The notes: generated by a model from the letters alone, not told the origin. A DNA stretch of 64,000 nt from Roseobacter sp. MED193 (GCF_000152965.1 NZ_CH902583.1:1575072-1639071); one strand, 5' to 3'. Positions 1 to 9,125 are shown, numbered from the stretch's first letter. Program-made: numbers and translations.

Positions 1-1
1 T

Positions 2-97
2 AGCGCCGCTTCCGCGGCGCTCCAGTTCTATATGGTAAGATCGGCGGCTATCGCAGAGCCCGCCGACCTCACCAAGCCCAACCGAGACACCTCCTAA
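2..97 (+). CDS. Possible C-terminal end of an unidentified plus-strand gene
   Basis: The frame beginning at base 2 stays open from the window edge for 31 codons and stops with TAA at 95-97, seven bases before the end of the convergent glutamine synthetase gene. The visible tail is alanine-rich, then polar. I do not recognise the family. It could equally be a chance open frame, because 96 bases is short in GC-rich DNA. A GC-rich hairpin (3-20) lies in the same stretch. Confidence 0.3.
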   Translation, partial: SAASAALQFYMVRSAAIAEPADLTKPNRDTS

Positions 98-103
98 CCT
101 ACG

Positions 104-1393
104 TCAGACAAAATGAACGTAGAAATCCCGCATGCCGTCCCCTTCCAGATCTCGGGTCTTGCGCACTTCCTTGCGCTTCATAAACACATGGTTGGCAACC
201 AACTCGGCTCCCACTGCCTCTGACAAAACCCTATCGCGCTCCAAATCCGCAACCGCGCCCTTGAGGTCAATCGCCGTCCCCTCCCGCGCATCCGTGCGAT
301 CAAACCCGTCGCCCGTTTCCATCGCTGGCAACTCATAGCCACGCTCAACACCCAACAGGGAAGCCTGCAGAACCGCTGCAACCGCAGTATATGGATTCGC
401 AGAGGCATCCGCCATCCGATGCTCCAGCCGCGCTTTGGCCCCTCCTTCTGAACTGATCCGCGTGGTCACATTGCGGTGGTCGCCGCCCCAGTTCTGCCAA
501 TAACCAGACAAAGACCCAGGCTGCAGCCGCATATAGCTGTTCGCGGTGGGCGCGATCAGCCCAGCCAGGCCCTTGTGATGCTGCAACACGCCAGCCAGAC
601 AGGCCCGTGCCAGATCATTCATATGTTCAGGTCCGCCGCGCGGCCCCGAGGACAGCGCATTGCCCCCGGCTTCATCGACAAAGGAAAAGTTGATGTGCAT
701 GCCCGAGCCACCGGCCTCGGCCACGGGTTTTGGCATGAAGGTCAGAACAATTCCGTATTCCAGCGCAATCTCACGCGCCATCAGTCGGAACAGCACAATA
801 TCATCCACCGCCTTCACCGCATCATCAAAGGTCAGCGTATATTCAAACTGTGGTGAATCAAACTCCGCCGTGATCATATCGAGCGAAAAGCCCATCTCAT
901 CCGCCATGGCCCAGATCCGGTCATTGAACCTCAAAGGATCGGCGAAAGGCCCGGTGCCGTAGACCACGCCTCCTGGCGCGTCATAGGGCATCAAACGGCC
1001 CCGATCATCTGCTTGAAGCGCATAGGCCTCCAGCTCGATCCCCACCTTCGGGCTCAAGCCCCGCGCCTGCCAACCTGCAACTGCACGTTTCAACGCCCCC
1101 CGCGGACAAAGAGACAGTGGTTCGCCTTCAACGTCATACAGATCCCCCAACACCACCTTGGTCGAGGCGTGCCAGCTGTCGCGAATATCATCATGCTGCC
1201 AGCGCAGTTCCATATCCGGCATGCCCTGCTTGACCAGGGACCCCGGCGCATCCAGAAGATCGCGATCATAATGCGTCCCAAAGACAGAGCGGCAAAAGCG
1301 CGTATCCCCATCGCCGATCTTGGAATTGGGCAGGTATTTCCCCCGCATGATGCTGAGGTGGTCACAAAACATCGCGCGCAGGCGGGTCTTCAT
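104..1393 (-). CDS. Glutamine synthetase family protein (GlnA/PuuA-like ligase)
   Basis: A 429-residue member of the glutamine synthetase superfamily, which joins glutamate to ammonia or an amine at the cost of ATP. An N-terminal stretch with the family's RGK signature (residues 17-19) is followed by the catalytic barrel: the Mg-binding IELE strand near 119-122, PQFE near 181-184, GSGMH near 229-233 (usually GNGMH or GSGMH), the NSY-RL-PG loop near 285 and the late EHR-MAD-A-NPY segment. The divergence from true GlnA fits a gamma-glutamyl-amine ligase such as PuuA or GMAS better than ammonia assimilation. The ATG at 1393 has a GGAAGGA site eight bases upstream. The P450 gene lies upstream on the same strand. 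The substrate cannot be told from sequence. Confidence 0.85.
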   Translation of the reverse strand: MKTRLRAMFCDHLSIMRGKYLPNSKIGDGDTRFCRSVFGTHYDRDLLDAPGSLVKQGMPDMELRWQHDDIRDSWHASTKVVLGDLYDVEGEPLSLCPRGALKRAVAGWQARGLSPKVGIELEAYALQADDRGRLMPYDAPGGVVYGTGPFADPLRFNDRIWAMADEMGFSLDMITAEFDSPQFEYTLTFDDAVKAVDDIVLFRLMAREIALEYGIVLTFMPKPVAEAGGSGMHINFSFVDEAGGNALSSGPRGGPEHMNDLARACLAGVLQHHKGLAGLIAPTANSYMRLQPGSLSGYWQNWGGDHRNVTTRISSEGGAKARLEHRMADASANPYTAVAAVLQASLLGVERGYELPAMETGDGFDRTDAREGTAIDLKGAVADLERDRVLSEAVGAELVANHVFMKRKEVRKTRDLEGDGMRDFYVHFV

Positions 1394-1530
1394 GGCAAAA
1401 ATCCTTCCGGCTGGAGAAATCGAATTGGCACGGCTGCAATAAAGAGATCACAGCGTCTGTTGCTCATTACTTAACATATTTAGCGCCTATGCGGGACAGG
1501 TTTTTCCCTGCGGCAAGCGCCGTTCGACAC

Positions 1531-2790
1531 TCAGCGCGGTGTGACCCGCACTGGCAATGACTTTATGCCCCCAACAAAATTGGAGCGCAGGAATTTCTGC
1601 TCTCCGGCAGCTTCGATATGGCTGATCCGTTTCGCCAGTTCCTGAAACAGAACCGTGACTTCCAGCCGGGCCAACCACATGCCTAGGCAAACATGCGGAC
1701 CAAACTGACCAAACGACAGATGGCGATTGGGGCTGCGCATCAGATTGACCCAGAAAGGATCTTGAAAATAGCTGTCATCCCGATTGGCCGAGATGAACCA
1801 ATACAAAACCTTGTCCCCCGCCCGGATCAGTTTGTCATGCATTTCAACATCCCGCGTCGCTGTGCGGCGAAAATAGAGCGCAGGCGTAGCCCAGCGGATA
1901 ATCTCATCCGCCGCTGTCTCCCAAACCGCCCCCCCGGCCTGCATCTGCGCCAGAAGCTCGGGCTGATGGCACAGGGCCTGAATGCCCGCAGCAATCGAAT
2001 AGCGCGTGGTGTCATTGCCCGCCGCCACCAAGAGGCAAAAGAAATTGCGAAACTCTGTTTCAGTGATGGTAGAGCCATCCTTGGCAGGCTCCAAAATCAT
2101 GTTGAGCACCCCAGAGGTATCCCCCGCCTTTGCCTTATCCGCCATCAACTCCTTGGCGTAAACATAGAGCTCCGCCCCGGCAGGTGAGTTAAACGGCATC
2201 ATCCGGTATTCATCCGTCTGCAGCTTATCCATGACATGGGCGGTGAAATCCGGGTCGGTATTGGCAATCAGCGCATCGCCTTTCTCGACCAACCAAGGCA
2301 GATCCGCTTCTGGCAGCCCGACCACGCGCCCCAGCATCCGCATCGGCAATTGTCGAGCAATCTCCTTAGTGGCATCAAAACTGCCCCTTTCCAGCACCGG
2401 ATCCAATATCTCAGCGCAGATATCACGAATTTCCTGCTCATACTGCGCCATTGAGGTCTTGGAGAAAGCCTTCATCAGCTTCATTCGCACCTTGGAATGC
2501 TCCGGCGGGTCGGTCTCCTGAAAGGTCCGGCGCGCCAGGTATTCCTCATAGCTCTGATCCTCCATGCGGATTCCGCGTGCCGAGGAAAACACCTCTGTGT
2601 TCTTGTTCATCTGGGTGATGTCGTCATAGCGGGTCACCGACCAGAAATTTTCGCCCCCCTCATATTCCGTCCAATGCAGGGGATCGTCACGGCGCAGCCG
2701 GGCAAAGGTGTTGTGCGGCGCGCCAGAGGCAAAGGTGTCGTGACTGCTGAGATCGGCAAAGCCGTCGTCCTGCGGTGTCCAGATCGTCAT
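1531..2790 (-). CDS. Cytochrome P450
   Basis: A soluble bacterial P450 of 419 residues that would hydroxylate an unknown small substrate using electrons from a ferredoxin. Visible features are the I-helix oxygen-activation motif AAGNDTTR, a helix-K ExxR (DEIIRW), and the Cys-ligand loop FGQFGPHVCLG with the haem cysteine at about residue 368. The loop is one residue longer than the usual FGxGxHxCxG: a glutamine is inserted after FG, and the DNA codons confirm it. No ferredoxin or reductase gene is adjacent. The neighbouring AtuA-type cluster makes a terpenoid substrate conceivable, but this is only inference from proximity. The ATG at 2790 is preceded by GGGAAG. Confidence 0.93.
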   Translation of the reverse strand: MTIWTPQDDGFADLSSHDTFASGAPHNTFARLRRDDPLHWTEYEGGENFWSVTRYDDITQMNKNTEVFSSARGIRMEDQSYEEYLARRTFQETDPPEHSKVRMKLMKAFSKTSMAQYEQEIRDICAEILDPVLERGSFDATKEIARQLPMRMLGRVVGLPEADLPWLVEKGDALIANTDPDFTAHVMDKLQTDEYRMMPFNSPAGAELYVYAKELMADKAKAGDTSGVLNMILEPAKDGSTITETEFRNFFCLLVAAGNDTTRYSIAAGIQALCHQPELLAQMQAGGAVWETAADEIIRWATPALYFRRTATRDVEMHDKLIRAGDKVLYWFISANRDDSYFQDPFWVNLMRSPNRHLSFGQFGPHVCLGMWLARLEVTVLFQELAKRISHIEAAGEQKFLRSNFVGGIKSLPVRVTPR

Positions 2791-2869
2791 GAGGGGCTTC
2801 CCGAATGGTTGCTTTGTGTATATTATTAGACCCCATAAATATGTAAATATAAAACTTCAGAGCCCAAAC
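2791..2869. promoter_or_regulatory. AT-rich divergent promoter region between P450 and glutamine amidotransferase genes
   Basis: These 79 bases separate two divergent start codons and are much richer in A and T than the flanking genes, as expected where two promoters sit back to back. No clear operator palindrome or unambiguous -35/-10 pair could be chosen, so the call rests on position and composition. Confidence 0.4.
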
Positions 2870-3586
2870 ATGCACTTAGCAATTCTGGTCACCAATACAG
2901 ACACAAGCCCCTTTGCCGCCCAGCACCCTTTGGATGGTGAAAAATTCACGCGGCTGATCCATTTGGTCCGACCAGATTGGTTGACGACGGTATTTCAAAC
3001 ACACCAAGGGCAGTTCCCATCAGACATAACCGCCTTTGACGGCGCCATGATCACCGGCAGTCCGGCATCCACCCGAAGCGGCCTGCCCTGGATTGCGCCG
3101 CTGCTGACCCTCATCCAGCAGATGCACGAAATCCGGTTTCCGCTCTTTGGCGCCTGCTTTGGACACCAGGCCATTGCTCTCGCTTTGGGGGGGGCTGTGG
3201 CGAAAAACCCAAATGGCTGGGTGCACGGCCTTATCCCCAATCAATCATGTGCAACCTTGCCCTGGGCGCAGCAGCTTGAGACAGAATTCAGCCTCTATGG
3301 CTCACATAGCGAATATGTCAGCAAACTGCCTCAACAGGCCCAGGAATGGGCGACCAGCACCGGGCTCAACGCCGGCTTTTGCATTGGACGTCAGATCTGG
3401 ACCAGCCAGCATCACCCGGAAATGAGCCCAGACTTCATCGCGGCCCTTACTGAGGAGATGCGCACCGAGTTGGGTCCAGATCTCTACTCCCAGGCCAAAG
3501 CCAGCCTTGCCATCTTGGCAGATCAAACCACCTTTGCAGAATGCCTCGCCTGCTTCTTTGAACAAACATCCAGAGCGCCACTCTAG
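2870..3586 (+). CDS. Type 1 glutamine amidotransferase (class I GATase domain protein)
   Basis: A stand-alone class I amidotransferase domain of 238 residues. The nucleophile elbow GACFGHQ places the catalytic cysteine at residue 96, and HHPE (181-184) supplies the His and Glu of the triad, so the enzyme should be active on a gamma-glutamyl amide. Stand-alone members act as GMP-synthase-like proteins or as gamma-glutamyl hydrolases of the PuuD type. Beside a glutamine-synthetase-like ligase, a role in removing glutamyl groups is plausible but unproven. I chose the ATG at 2870 because the family's N-terminal beta strand (HLAILVTN) begins there; an open frame extends back to 2789 without family sequence. 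Confidence 0.88.
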   Translation: MHLAILVTNTDTSPFAAQHPLDGEKFTRLIHLVRPDWLTTVFQTHQGQFPSDITAFDGAMITGSPASTRSGLPWIAPLLTLIQQMHEIRFPLFGACFGHQAIALALGGAVAKNPNGWVHGLIPNQSCATLPWAQQLETEFSLYGSHSEYVSKLPQQAQEWATSTGLNAGFCIGRQIWTSQHHPEMSPDFIAALTEEMRTELGPDLYSQAKASLAILADQTTFAECLACFFEQTSRAPL

Positions 3587-3604
3587 CAAAGTCAGCCCCC
3601 TTCA

Positions 3605-3634
3605 TTTTGGCCAAAAATATGCCCGCCGGAGGCA
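3605..3634. repeat. Short palindromic intergenic sequence (TTTTGGCCAAAA plus GCCGGAGGC tail)
   Basis: In the convergent gap between the amidotransferase and the GntR gene there is a perfect 12-bp palindrome (3605-3616) followed by ATATGCCCGCCGGAGGC. A similar ATAT-CC-GG-GGAGGC run occurs at 61109-61126. This looks like a lineage-specific dispersed sequence that may also act as a bidirectional terminator. Confidence 0.3.
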
Positions 3635-3644
3635 AAAGCCCGCT

Positions 3645-4295
3645 TCAACCCAGCGCCGCGAGCAGATCCATCACGGTCACCTGATCAAATTGCACATGCT
3701 GGATCATACGCCGCTCCGCCTCTGGCTCGTTATGGGCATAGATCAACTCGGCTATCTCGCGGTGCTCCTTTGCGGATTGCGCAATTGATCCCGGATATTG
3801 ATAGCGCGCCCGGTAATAGGCCATCAGCTTACGTGCATTGGTCTTGATCATCTCGACCAAGAACGGGTTCCCGGCCCCAAAGGCAACGCCCGCATGAAAC
3901 TGCAGGTTCAGCTGATAGTAGCCATTGGGATCTCCATCGCCTTTCTTCGCGGCATGAGCTTCACAGGCCTGCACCACCCGCTCCAACTCCTGTCGTTGCC
4001 CCCGGGTCATCCGCCGGGCGGCCAAGCCAGCCGCCTGACCTTCCAGGTTTGCATGCACCTCCAGAATAGCCAGAAACTCTTCCAGGCTCGGCTTGAACAG
4101 CACCGCCCCTTTGCGGGGCAGGCGCCGGATCAGGCCGGCAGCCTCCAGCTGAATAAGGACCTCACGGATTGGCGTGCGCGACACCGAATGCCGCTGCGCC
4201 AGTCCGATCTCGTCCAGCACATCTCCCGGGTTCAACTGTCCCGCATCGATATCGGCAAGAATCGCATTCAATAGCCCTTCGCTCTGCCCTGCCAC
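3645..4295 (-). CDS. GntR family transcriptional regulator (FadR/FCD subfamily)
   Basis: A 216-residue regulator. The N-terminal winged helix-turn-helix covers roughly residues 5-70 (LAQRHSVSRTPIREVLIQLEA is the typical recognition segment), and the rest is an all-helical FCD ligand domain with metal-site-like histidines. The start is GTG at 4295, with AGAGG eight bases upstream. It is the last gene of the run AtuA-carboxylase-NMO on the same strand, 80 bases after the flavoprotein gene start, and is read towards the convergent amidotransferase gene. FCD regulators usually bind a carboxylate; control of the neighbouring acyl-CoA operon or of the P450/ligase genes is the natural guess. Confidence 0.9.
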   Translation of the reverse strand: MAGQSEGLLNAILADIDAGQLNPGDVLDEIGLAQRHSVSRTPIREVLIQLEAAGLIRRLPRKGAVLFKPSLEEFLAILEVHANLEGQAAGLAARRMTRGQRQELERVVQACEAHAAKKGDGDPNGYYQLNLQFHAGVAFGAGNPFLVEMIKTNARKLMAYYRARYQYPGSIAQSAKEHREIAELIYAHNEPEAERRMIQHVQFDQVTVMDLLAALG

Positions 4296-4375
4296 TGGTG
4301 TTGCCTCTTTCCGCTACAAGTCCCGGATTGACCATAGGTGCCAGGCTGGGACAAGGCAACAAAGCGGCTGCCGAG

Positions 4376-5512
4376 CTAGTCCTCCAACAGGGCCCCAAGC
4401 CGTTCAAAGGCCGTCAGAAAATCCTCTTTGAAATCCTGCACTACAGCGCTTGCGGACATTGCTTGGTTCATCAAGCCTACCCCCTGCCCCACCCAATAGG
4501 TGGCCAGATCCTGCGCGCCAACATGGCCCTTCTGGGACATCTGATCAATCCGGTGCAGGGCTGGCTCCGATACCAGGGTCTGCAGCGGCATTGGCAGCGG
4601 TCTGGGCGCTCCCTTTCCCTCCCAGGCCTCGGTCCAGGCACTGACCAACTGGCGCGACGGCTTGCCGGTACGCGACCGGGAGCGCACCGTGTCGCGACTA
4701 CTGGCCGCCAGCATCTTTTCCTTCACCACAGGATTGGTTTCCGCCTCTGCCGTGGTCAACCAGACCGACCCACACCAGGCCCCGGCTGCCCCCATGGCCA
4801 TAGCCGCGGCCATCTGGCCTCCCGTTGCGATGCCACCTGCCGCCAAAACCGGCACGCCGGAACCGGCAATGGCCTGCACCACCTCGGGCACCAGAACCAT
4901 GGTTGAAATCTCGCCAGTATGACCACCAGCCTCGCCACCTGAGGCAATGATCAGATCAACCCCTGCCGCCACCTGTGCGCGGGCATGTTCAGCAGTGCCA
5001 ACCAAGGCGCCGACAGCAACCCCATGCGCCTTGCCCCGTTCCAGCATATCCTGCGGCGGCACGCCCAATGCATTGGCAATCAACGCAATTGGATGGGAAA
5101 AGGCCACGTCAAGGCTGCGCCGCGCACCGTCGGAGCTGATGTTCTTACGAAACACCAAGCGATCAGCCCGTATGGGTTCCAAATCGCCAGGCTCGACCCC
5201 ATGCTGTTGCAGCACATCGCTGGCAAAATCCTTGTGCCCGTCAGGCAGCATCGCCAGGATCGCCGCGTCCGGGAGATCCTCTCCTTTGGCCTCGAAGGTG
5301 TTTGGCACGATGAGGTCGACCCCATAGGGCTTGCCATTGACATGGGCATCAATCCACGAGAGCTCCTCTTCCAACTCCTCGGGCGACATCATTGCGGCCC
5401 CAAAGACCCCCATGCCCCCGGCATTGGTGACGGCGGCGACCACGTCACGACAATGAGAAAAGGCAAAAAGCGGAAACTCGATGCCCAGTTGTTTACAGAG
5501 ATCTGAATTCAT
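4376..5512 (-). CDS. Nitronate monooxygenase family flavoprotein
   Basis: A 378-residue FMN-dependent TIM-barrel protein of the 2-nitropropane dioxygenase / nitronate monooxygenase family, which also includes FabK-type enoyl reductases. The class signature GGEAGGH (192-198) carries the candidate catalytic His198, and GVPVLAAGGIATG forms the phosphate-binding strand. Its ATG at 5512 overlaps the stop of the biotin carboxylase gene (ATGA), so the two are translationally coupled. That coupling argues that the real substrate is an acyl-CoA or metabolite of the carboxylase pathway rather than a nitroalkane. The exact reaction is unknown. Confidence 0.88.
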   Translation of the reverse strand: MNSDLCKQLGIEFPLFAFSHCRDVVAAVTNAGGMGVFGAAMMSPEELEEELSWIDAHVNGKPYGVDLIVPNTFEAKGEDLPDAAILAMLPDGHKDFASDVLQQHGVEPGDLEPIRADRLVFRKNISSDGARRSLDVAFSHPIALIANALGVPPQDMLERGKAHGVAVGALVGTAEHARAQVAAGVDLIIASGGEAGGHTGEISTMVLVPEVVQAIAGSGVPVLAAGGIATGGQMAAAMAMGAAGAWCGSVWLTTAEAETNPVVKEKMLAASSRDTVRSRSRTGKPSRQLVSAWTEAWEGKGAPRPLPMPLQTLVSEPALHRIDQMSQKGHVGAQDLATYWVGQGVGLMNQAMSASAVVQDFKEDFLTAFERLGALLED

Positions 5513-7491
5513 GGCTTGCGCTCCTGCGTGTCCGTTTCCTGTTCAACCCTGACCAACAGATCACCTGCCTTCACCTGGCTTGGTGCGGTGACAGCCACCT
5601 CGCTGATCCGGCCTGCCACCTCGGCCAGTAATTCGTGCTGCATCTTCATGGCCTCAAGCACAGCCAGACGGGTTCCGACCTCAACCCGATCCCCAACCGC
5701 AATGCAAAGCTCCAGAAGATTGCCATGCATTGGCGCCCGCATCTCACCACCACCTGTGGCGGTGGCGGTCTCTGCACTGGCCCGCAATCGCGTGAGCTTC
5801 AGCATCCGTGTACCTGTGGCAAGAAACAGATCATCCCCAACCATCCGATGATCGCGCAGATCGACGCGCTGGCCATCCAGCCGCAGGCAATCGCCATGCT
5901 GCTCCAGATAATGCTGTGCCTCTGCAACCTGAACCTGCAGTCCATCGCGGCTCTCGCGCAGCAACACAGCAGACCGCGCGCCGCTCGCCTCAAGCACCAT
6001 TCGCGCCCGCAATGCGCCCTGGCTTGACCAGCCCAGCAGCTCTGCCGGGGTGCCAGCGTGCCTGGCCAACATGGCCTGATCGGCGCGATAGACCAGACAG
6101 GCCGCCAGCGCCAGATCGGCAGTGGTAACAGCTGGCACCTCCATCGGATCAAAATGATCCCCGATGAAGCTGGTGGTGGCGCTGCCGCTGGCAAACACCT
6201 CGTGGCCCAGAACATCAATCAGGAAGTCCCGGTTGCAGGCGGGGCCAAAAATCACCGTATCGCCCAGCGCCGCAATCAGCCGCTCGAGGGCCTCGGTGCG
6301 GCTTTTGCCATGGGCAATGACCTTGGCCAGCATCGGATCATAATAGGCTGAAACCTCCTGCCCGGTAGCGATACCCGCATCCACGCGAATACCTGCCCCC
6401 ACCGGAGGCTTCCAATGGCTGATCCCCCCGGACTGTGGCAAGAACCCCTGGCCCGGATCTTCTGCATAAAGTCGCACTTCGATGGCATGCCCCGTCAGCG
6501 CCACGTCCTCCTGCGACAGGCCCACAGCCGCGCCGCGTGCCGCACGGATCTGCAGTGCCACCAGATCTAGCCCCGTGACCATTTCGGTGACAGGATGTTC
6601 CACCTGCAGACGAGTGTTCATCTCAAGGAAGTAAAACGCACCACTTTCGTCCAGCAGGAATTCAACCGTTCCCGCGCCCAGATAGTTGATGGCCCGGGCG
6701 GCCTCTACGGCGGCAGCGCCCATCTCAGAGCGCAGATCTGGCGTCATCACGGGACAGGGGGCTTCCTCCACCACCTTTTGGTGGCGGCGCTGTACCGAGC
6801 AATCGCGCTCCCCCAGATGGATGGTATGACCCGTGGCATCGGCAAAGACCTGTATTTCCACATGGCGTGGGTGCAGGACCGCCTTTTCCAGGATCATCTC
6901 CTCTGAGCCAAAGGCCGACAGAGCCTCACTTTTGGCCAGCTCCAGAGATGTTGGGAAATCCGCAGCCTGGGTAACCAAACGCATCCCCCGCCCGCCGCCA
7001 CCGGCAGCGGCCTTGATCATAACCGGATAGCCAATCTGCGCCGCCTTTGCCTGCAGTACAGCCGGGGATTGATCCGCCCCCTCATAGCCCGGCACACAAG
7101 GCACCCCTGCCTCGATCATCCGACGTTTTGCAGCCGCCTTATTACCCATCAGGGCAATGGCCTCGGCGCTAGGGCCAATGAAGGTCAGGCCCGCCTCGGT
7201 GCACGCCTTAGCAAAATCGGCATTCTCGGACAGGAAGCCGTAGCCAGGGTGCACAGCCTGCGCCCCTGTTTCCTTGGCCGCCGCCAGGACCTTGGCCGCA
7301 TCGAGGTAGCTGTCGCCAACGGGCCCCTCTCCGATGCAGATGGCTTGATCGGCAAATTCAACATGGGGGCTATGGGCGTCTGCCTCTGTATAGACCGCGA
7401 TGCATTTGATCCCCATCTCACGCGCTGTGCGCATGATGCGCAGGGCGATTTCGCCACGGTTGGCTACCAGGATTGAGTTAAACTGTGCCAT
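5509..7491 (-). CDS. Acyl-CoA carboxylase alpha subunit (biotin carboxylase plus biotin carrier)
   Basis: About 660 residues: biotin carboxylase N-domain (LVANRGEIALRI), ATP-grasp domain with the glycine-rich KAAAGGGGRGMR loop, carboxylase C-domain (EVRLYAEDP), a linker and a C-terminal biotinyl domain with EAMKMQHE, whose lysine carries biotin. It transfers bicarbonate to biotin for the partner carboxyltransferase. Size and layout match MccA, AtuF and PccA. With an AtuA-like gene in the operon, geranyl-CoA carboxylase (AtuF-like) is possible, but methylcrotonyl-CoA or another acyl-CoA cannot be excluded. I chose ATG 7491 (GGGAG eight bases upstream); ATG 7509, overlapping the previous stop, is an alternative. 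Confidence 0.92.
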   Translation of the reverse strand: MAQFNSILVANRGEIALRIMRTAREMGIKCIAVYTEADAHSPHVEFADQAICIGEGPVGDSYLDAAKVLAAAKETGAQAVHPGYGFLSENADFAKACTEAGLTFIGPSAEAIALMGNKAAAKRRMIEAGVPCVPGYEGADQSPAVLQAKAAQIGYPVMIKAAAGGGGRGMRLVTQAADFPTSLELAKSEALSAFGSEEMILEKAVLHPRHVEIQVFADATGHTIHLGERDCSVQRRHQKVVEEAPCPVMTPDLRSEMGAAAVEAARAINYLGAGTVEFLLDESGAFYFLEMNTRLQVEHPVTEMVTGLDLVALQIRAARGAAVGLSQEDVALTGHAIEVRLYAEDPGQGFLPQSGGISHWKPPVGAGIRVDAGIATGQEVSAYYDPMLAKVIAHGKSRTEALERLIAALGDTVIFGPACNRDFLIDVLGHEVFASGSATTSFIGDHFDPMEVPAVTTADLALAACLVYRADQAMLARHAGTPAELLGWSSQGALRARMVLEASGARSAVLLRESRDGLQVQVAEAQHYLEQHGDCLRLDGQRVDLRDHRMVGDDLFLATGTRMLKLTRLRASAETATATGGGEMRAPMHGNLLELCIAVGDRVEVGTRLAVLEAMKMQHELLAEVAGRISEVAVTAPSQVKAGDLLVRVEQETDTQERKP

Positions 7492-7508
7492 AGACTGCTC
7501 CCCTCCCA

Positions 7509-9125
7509 TCAGGGCCGCCCCACGCCAAAGGCATTGGGGTTGAGATCGCGGCGGCGCGCCTCCATGCAGGTGGCGAGGCAGAAGCCGATCACCGCCCGGC
7601 TGTCTCGCGGGTCAATCATCCCCATGTCGAGCATCCTACCCGAGGTGAAAAACGCATCCGATTGATTGTCAAAATGAGCGGCGATTCCAGCGCTCTGTTT
7701 GGCAAGGCGGGCCTCGTCCACTTCAACGCCCTTACGCTCGGCGGTGCGCCGTGCCACCTGTTCCATGGTCAGGGCCGCCTGTTCGCCCCCCATCACCCCG
7801 GTCATGGCATTGGGCCAAGTGAACAGAAAATCCGCTCCAAAGGCATGGCCACACATGCCGTAGTTGCCCGCGCCAAAGCTGGCCCCGGTATAGAGCGAGA
7901 TCTTGGGCACCCGCAGATTGGTCACGGCCTGGATCATCTTAGAGCCATGCTTGATCATGCCTGAGCGCTCATAGGCTGCACCCACCATATAGCCGGTGGT
8001 ATTGCCCAGAAAGATCACCGGGGTGCCCGCCTGATCCATCGCCTGCAGGAAATGTGTTGCCTTGGTTGCGCCATCGGGATCAATTGGGCCGTTGTTACCC
8101 AGAATTCCAACTGGCTGCCCCATGATATGCGCCTGCAAACAGACGAGAGCGGGGCCGTAATGCGGTTTGAAATCACGCAAACGTGAGCCGTCCACCAGCC
8201 GCGCGGCCAGTTCGCGCATGTCATAGGGCTTGCGATAGTCAACAGGGATGGCCCCGGCCAGCTCCTCGACATCATATTTTGGCGCGTCATAGTCCACCGG
8301 CGCAGAGGCGCAGCCTTGCCAGCCAAGCCCCGCCACCACATCACGGGCGATTTCCAGCCCATGGGCATCATCCTCGGCCAGATATTCTACCAGGCCGGTA
8401 ACCTCCGCGTGCATCTCTGCCCCACCCAGATCGGCGTCCTTGGCAATCTCGCCCGTGGCCGCCTGCACCAGCGCAGCCCCAGCCAGCATCGCCATACCAT
8501 TGCCTTTGACCCCGATTACATAGTCCGACAGACCAGGCTGATAGGCGCCCCCCGCAGTCGAGGCCCCGTGCAACACTGTGATCACCGGGTTACCCGCCGC
8601 CGAGAGCCGCGCCAGACCGGCGAACATACCCCCACCATGGGCCCAAAGCTCAACCGTGTAGCGGGTCAGATCGGCCCCGGCGCTCTCAACCAGGTGCACA
8701 AAGGGGAGTTTCTGCTTCAGAGCGATCTCTATAGCCCCAAGCGCCTTATCCACCGATTTCCCAGTCATTGCCCCTGCATTGATGCCTGCATCATCAACAA
8801 AGACCATGCAACGCACCCCCGAGACATAGCCGATCCCCAAGATGATCGAAGCTCCAGGAATAGAGGTCTCCGGGCTTGGATCATCCACCAGATAAGAAGC
8901 CATATTGTAGAGCTCAACAAAGGGCATGCCCGGGTCCAGCAGTGCAGCCAGACGTTCGCGTGGCGACAGCTGGCCGCGTTTGTCAAAGACCGGGCGGCGT
9001 TGTTCCGATTTGGCTGCGGCCCGGGCTTCCAGAGCGCGCATCCGTTCGACCAGGGCCAGCATTTCAACCCTGTTCTGGGCATAGCTATCACTGGAGGTGT
9101 TGATTCTGCTTCCAAAGGCCTTCAT
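7509..9125 (-). CDS. Acyl-CoA carboxylase beta subunit (carboxyltransferase)
   Basis: A 538-residue carboxyltransferase with the two crotonase-like halves of the MccB/PccB/AtuC family. The N-half has the acyl-CoA site (LVESAGADL and GGAYQPGLSDY) and the C-half the biotin-side oxyanion sequence (GNTTGYMVG and GASFGAGNYGMCGHAF). It would accept CO2 from carboxybiotin made by the next gene and carboxylate an acyl-CoA. The FGAGNYGMCG segment is the methylcrotonyl/geranyl-type variant. Two ATGs (9131 and 9125) compete; a GAGGA site is better spaced for 9125. It is 81 bases downstream of the AtuA-like gene in the same operon. Confidence 0.92.
   Translation of the reverse strand: MKAFGSRINTSSDSYAQNRVEMLALVERMRALEARAAAKSEQRRPVFDKRGQLSPRERLAALLDPGMPFVELYNMASYLVDDPSPETSIPGASIILGIGYVSGVRCMVFVDDAGINAGAMTGKSVDKALGAIEIALKQKLPFVHLVESAGADLTRYTVELWAHGGGMFAGLARLSAAGNPVITVLHGASTAGGAYQPGLSDYVIGVKGNGMAMLAGAALVQAATGEIAKDADLGGAEMHAEVTGLVEYLAEDDAHGLEIARDVVAGLGWQGCASAPVDYDAPKYDVEELAGAIPVDYRKPYDMRELAARLVDGSRLRDFKPHYGPALVCLQAHIMGQPVGILGNNGPIDPDGATKATHFLQAMDQAGTPVIFLGNTTGYMVGAAYERSGMIKHGSKMIQAVTNLRVPKISLYTGASFGAGNYGMCGHAFGADFLFTWPNAMTGVMGGEQAALTMEQVARRTAERKGVEVDEARLAKQSAGIAAHFDNQSDAFFTSGRMLDMGMIDPRDSRAVIGFCLATCMEARRRDLNPNAFGVGRP

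Noticed and set aside
3-20. Hairpin GCGCCGC-ttcc-GCGGCGC at the window edge as a terminator
   Set aside because: No T-run follows on the plus strand, and it appears to lie inside an open frame; the minus-strand context is outside the window.
8577-8584. Further GTGATCAC matches at about 8577-8584 (carboxyltransferase gene) and 55045-55052 (sucD gene)
   Set aside because: Both are inside coding sequence where Val-Ile-Thr codons explain them, and neither has a partner 21 bp away.
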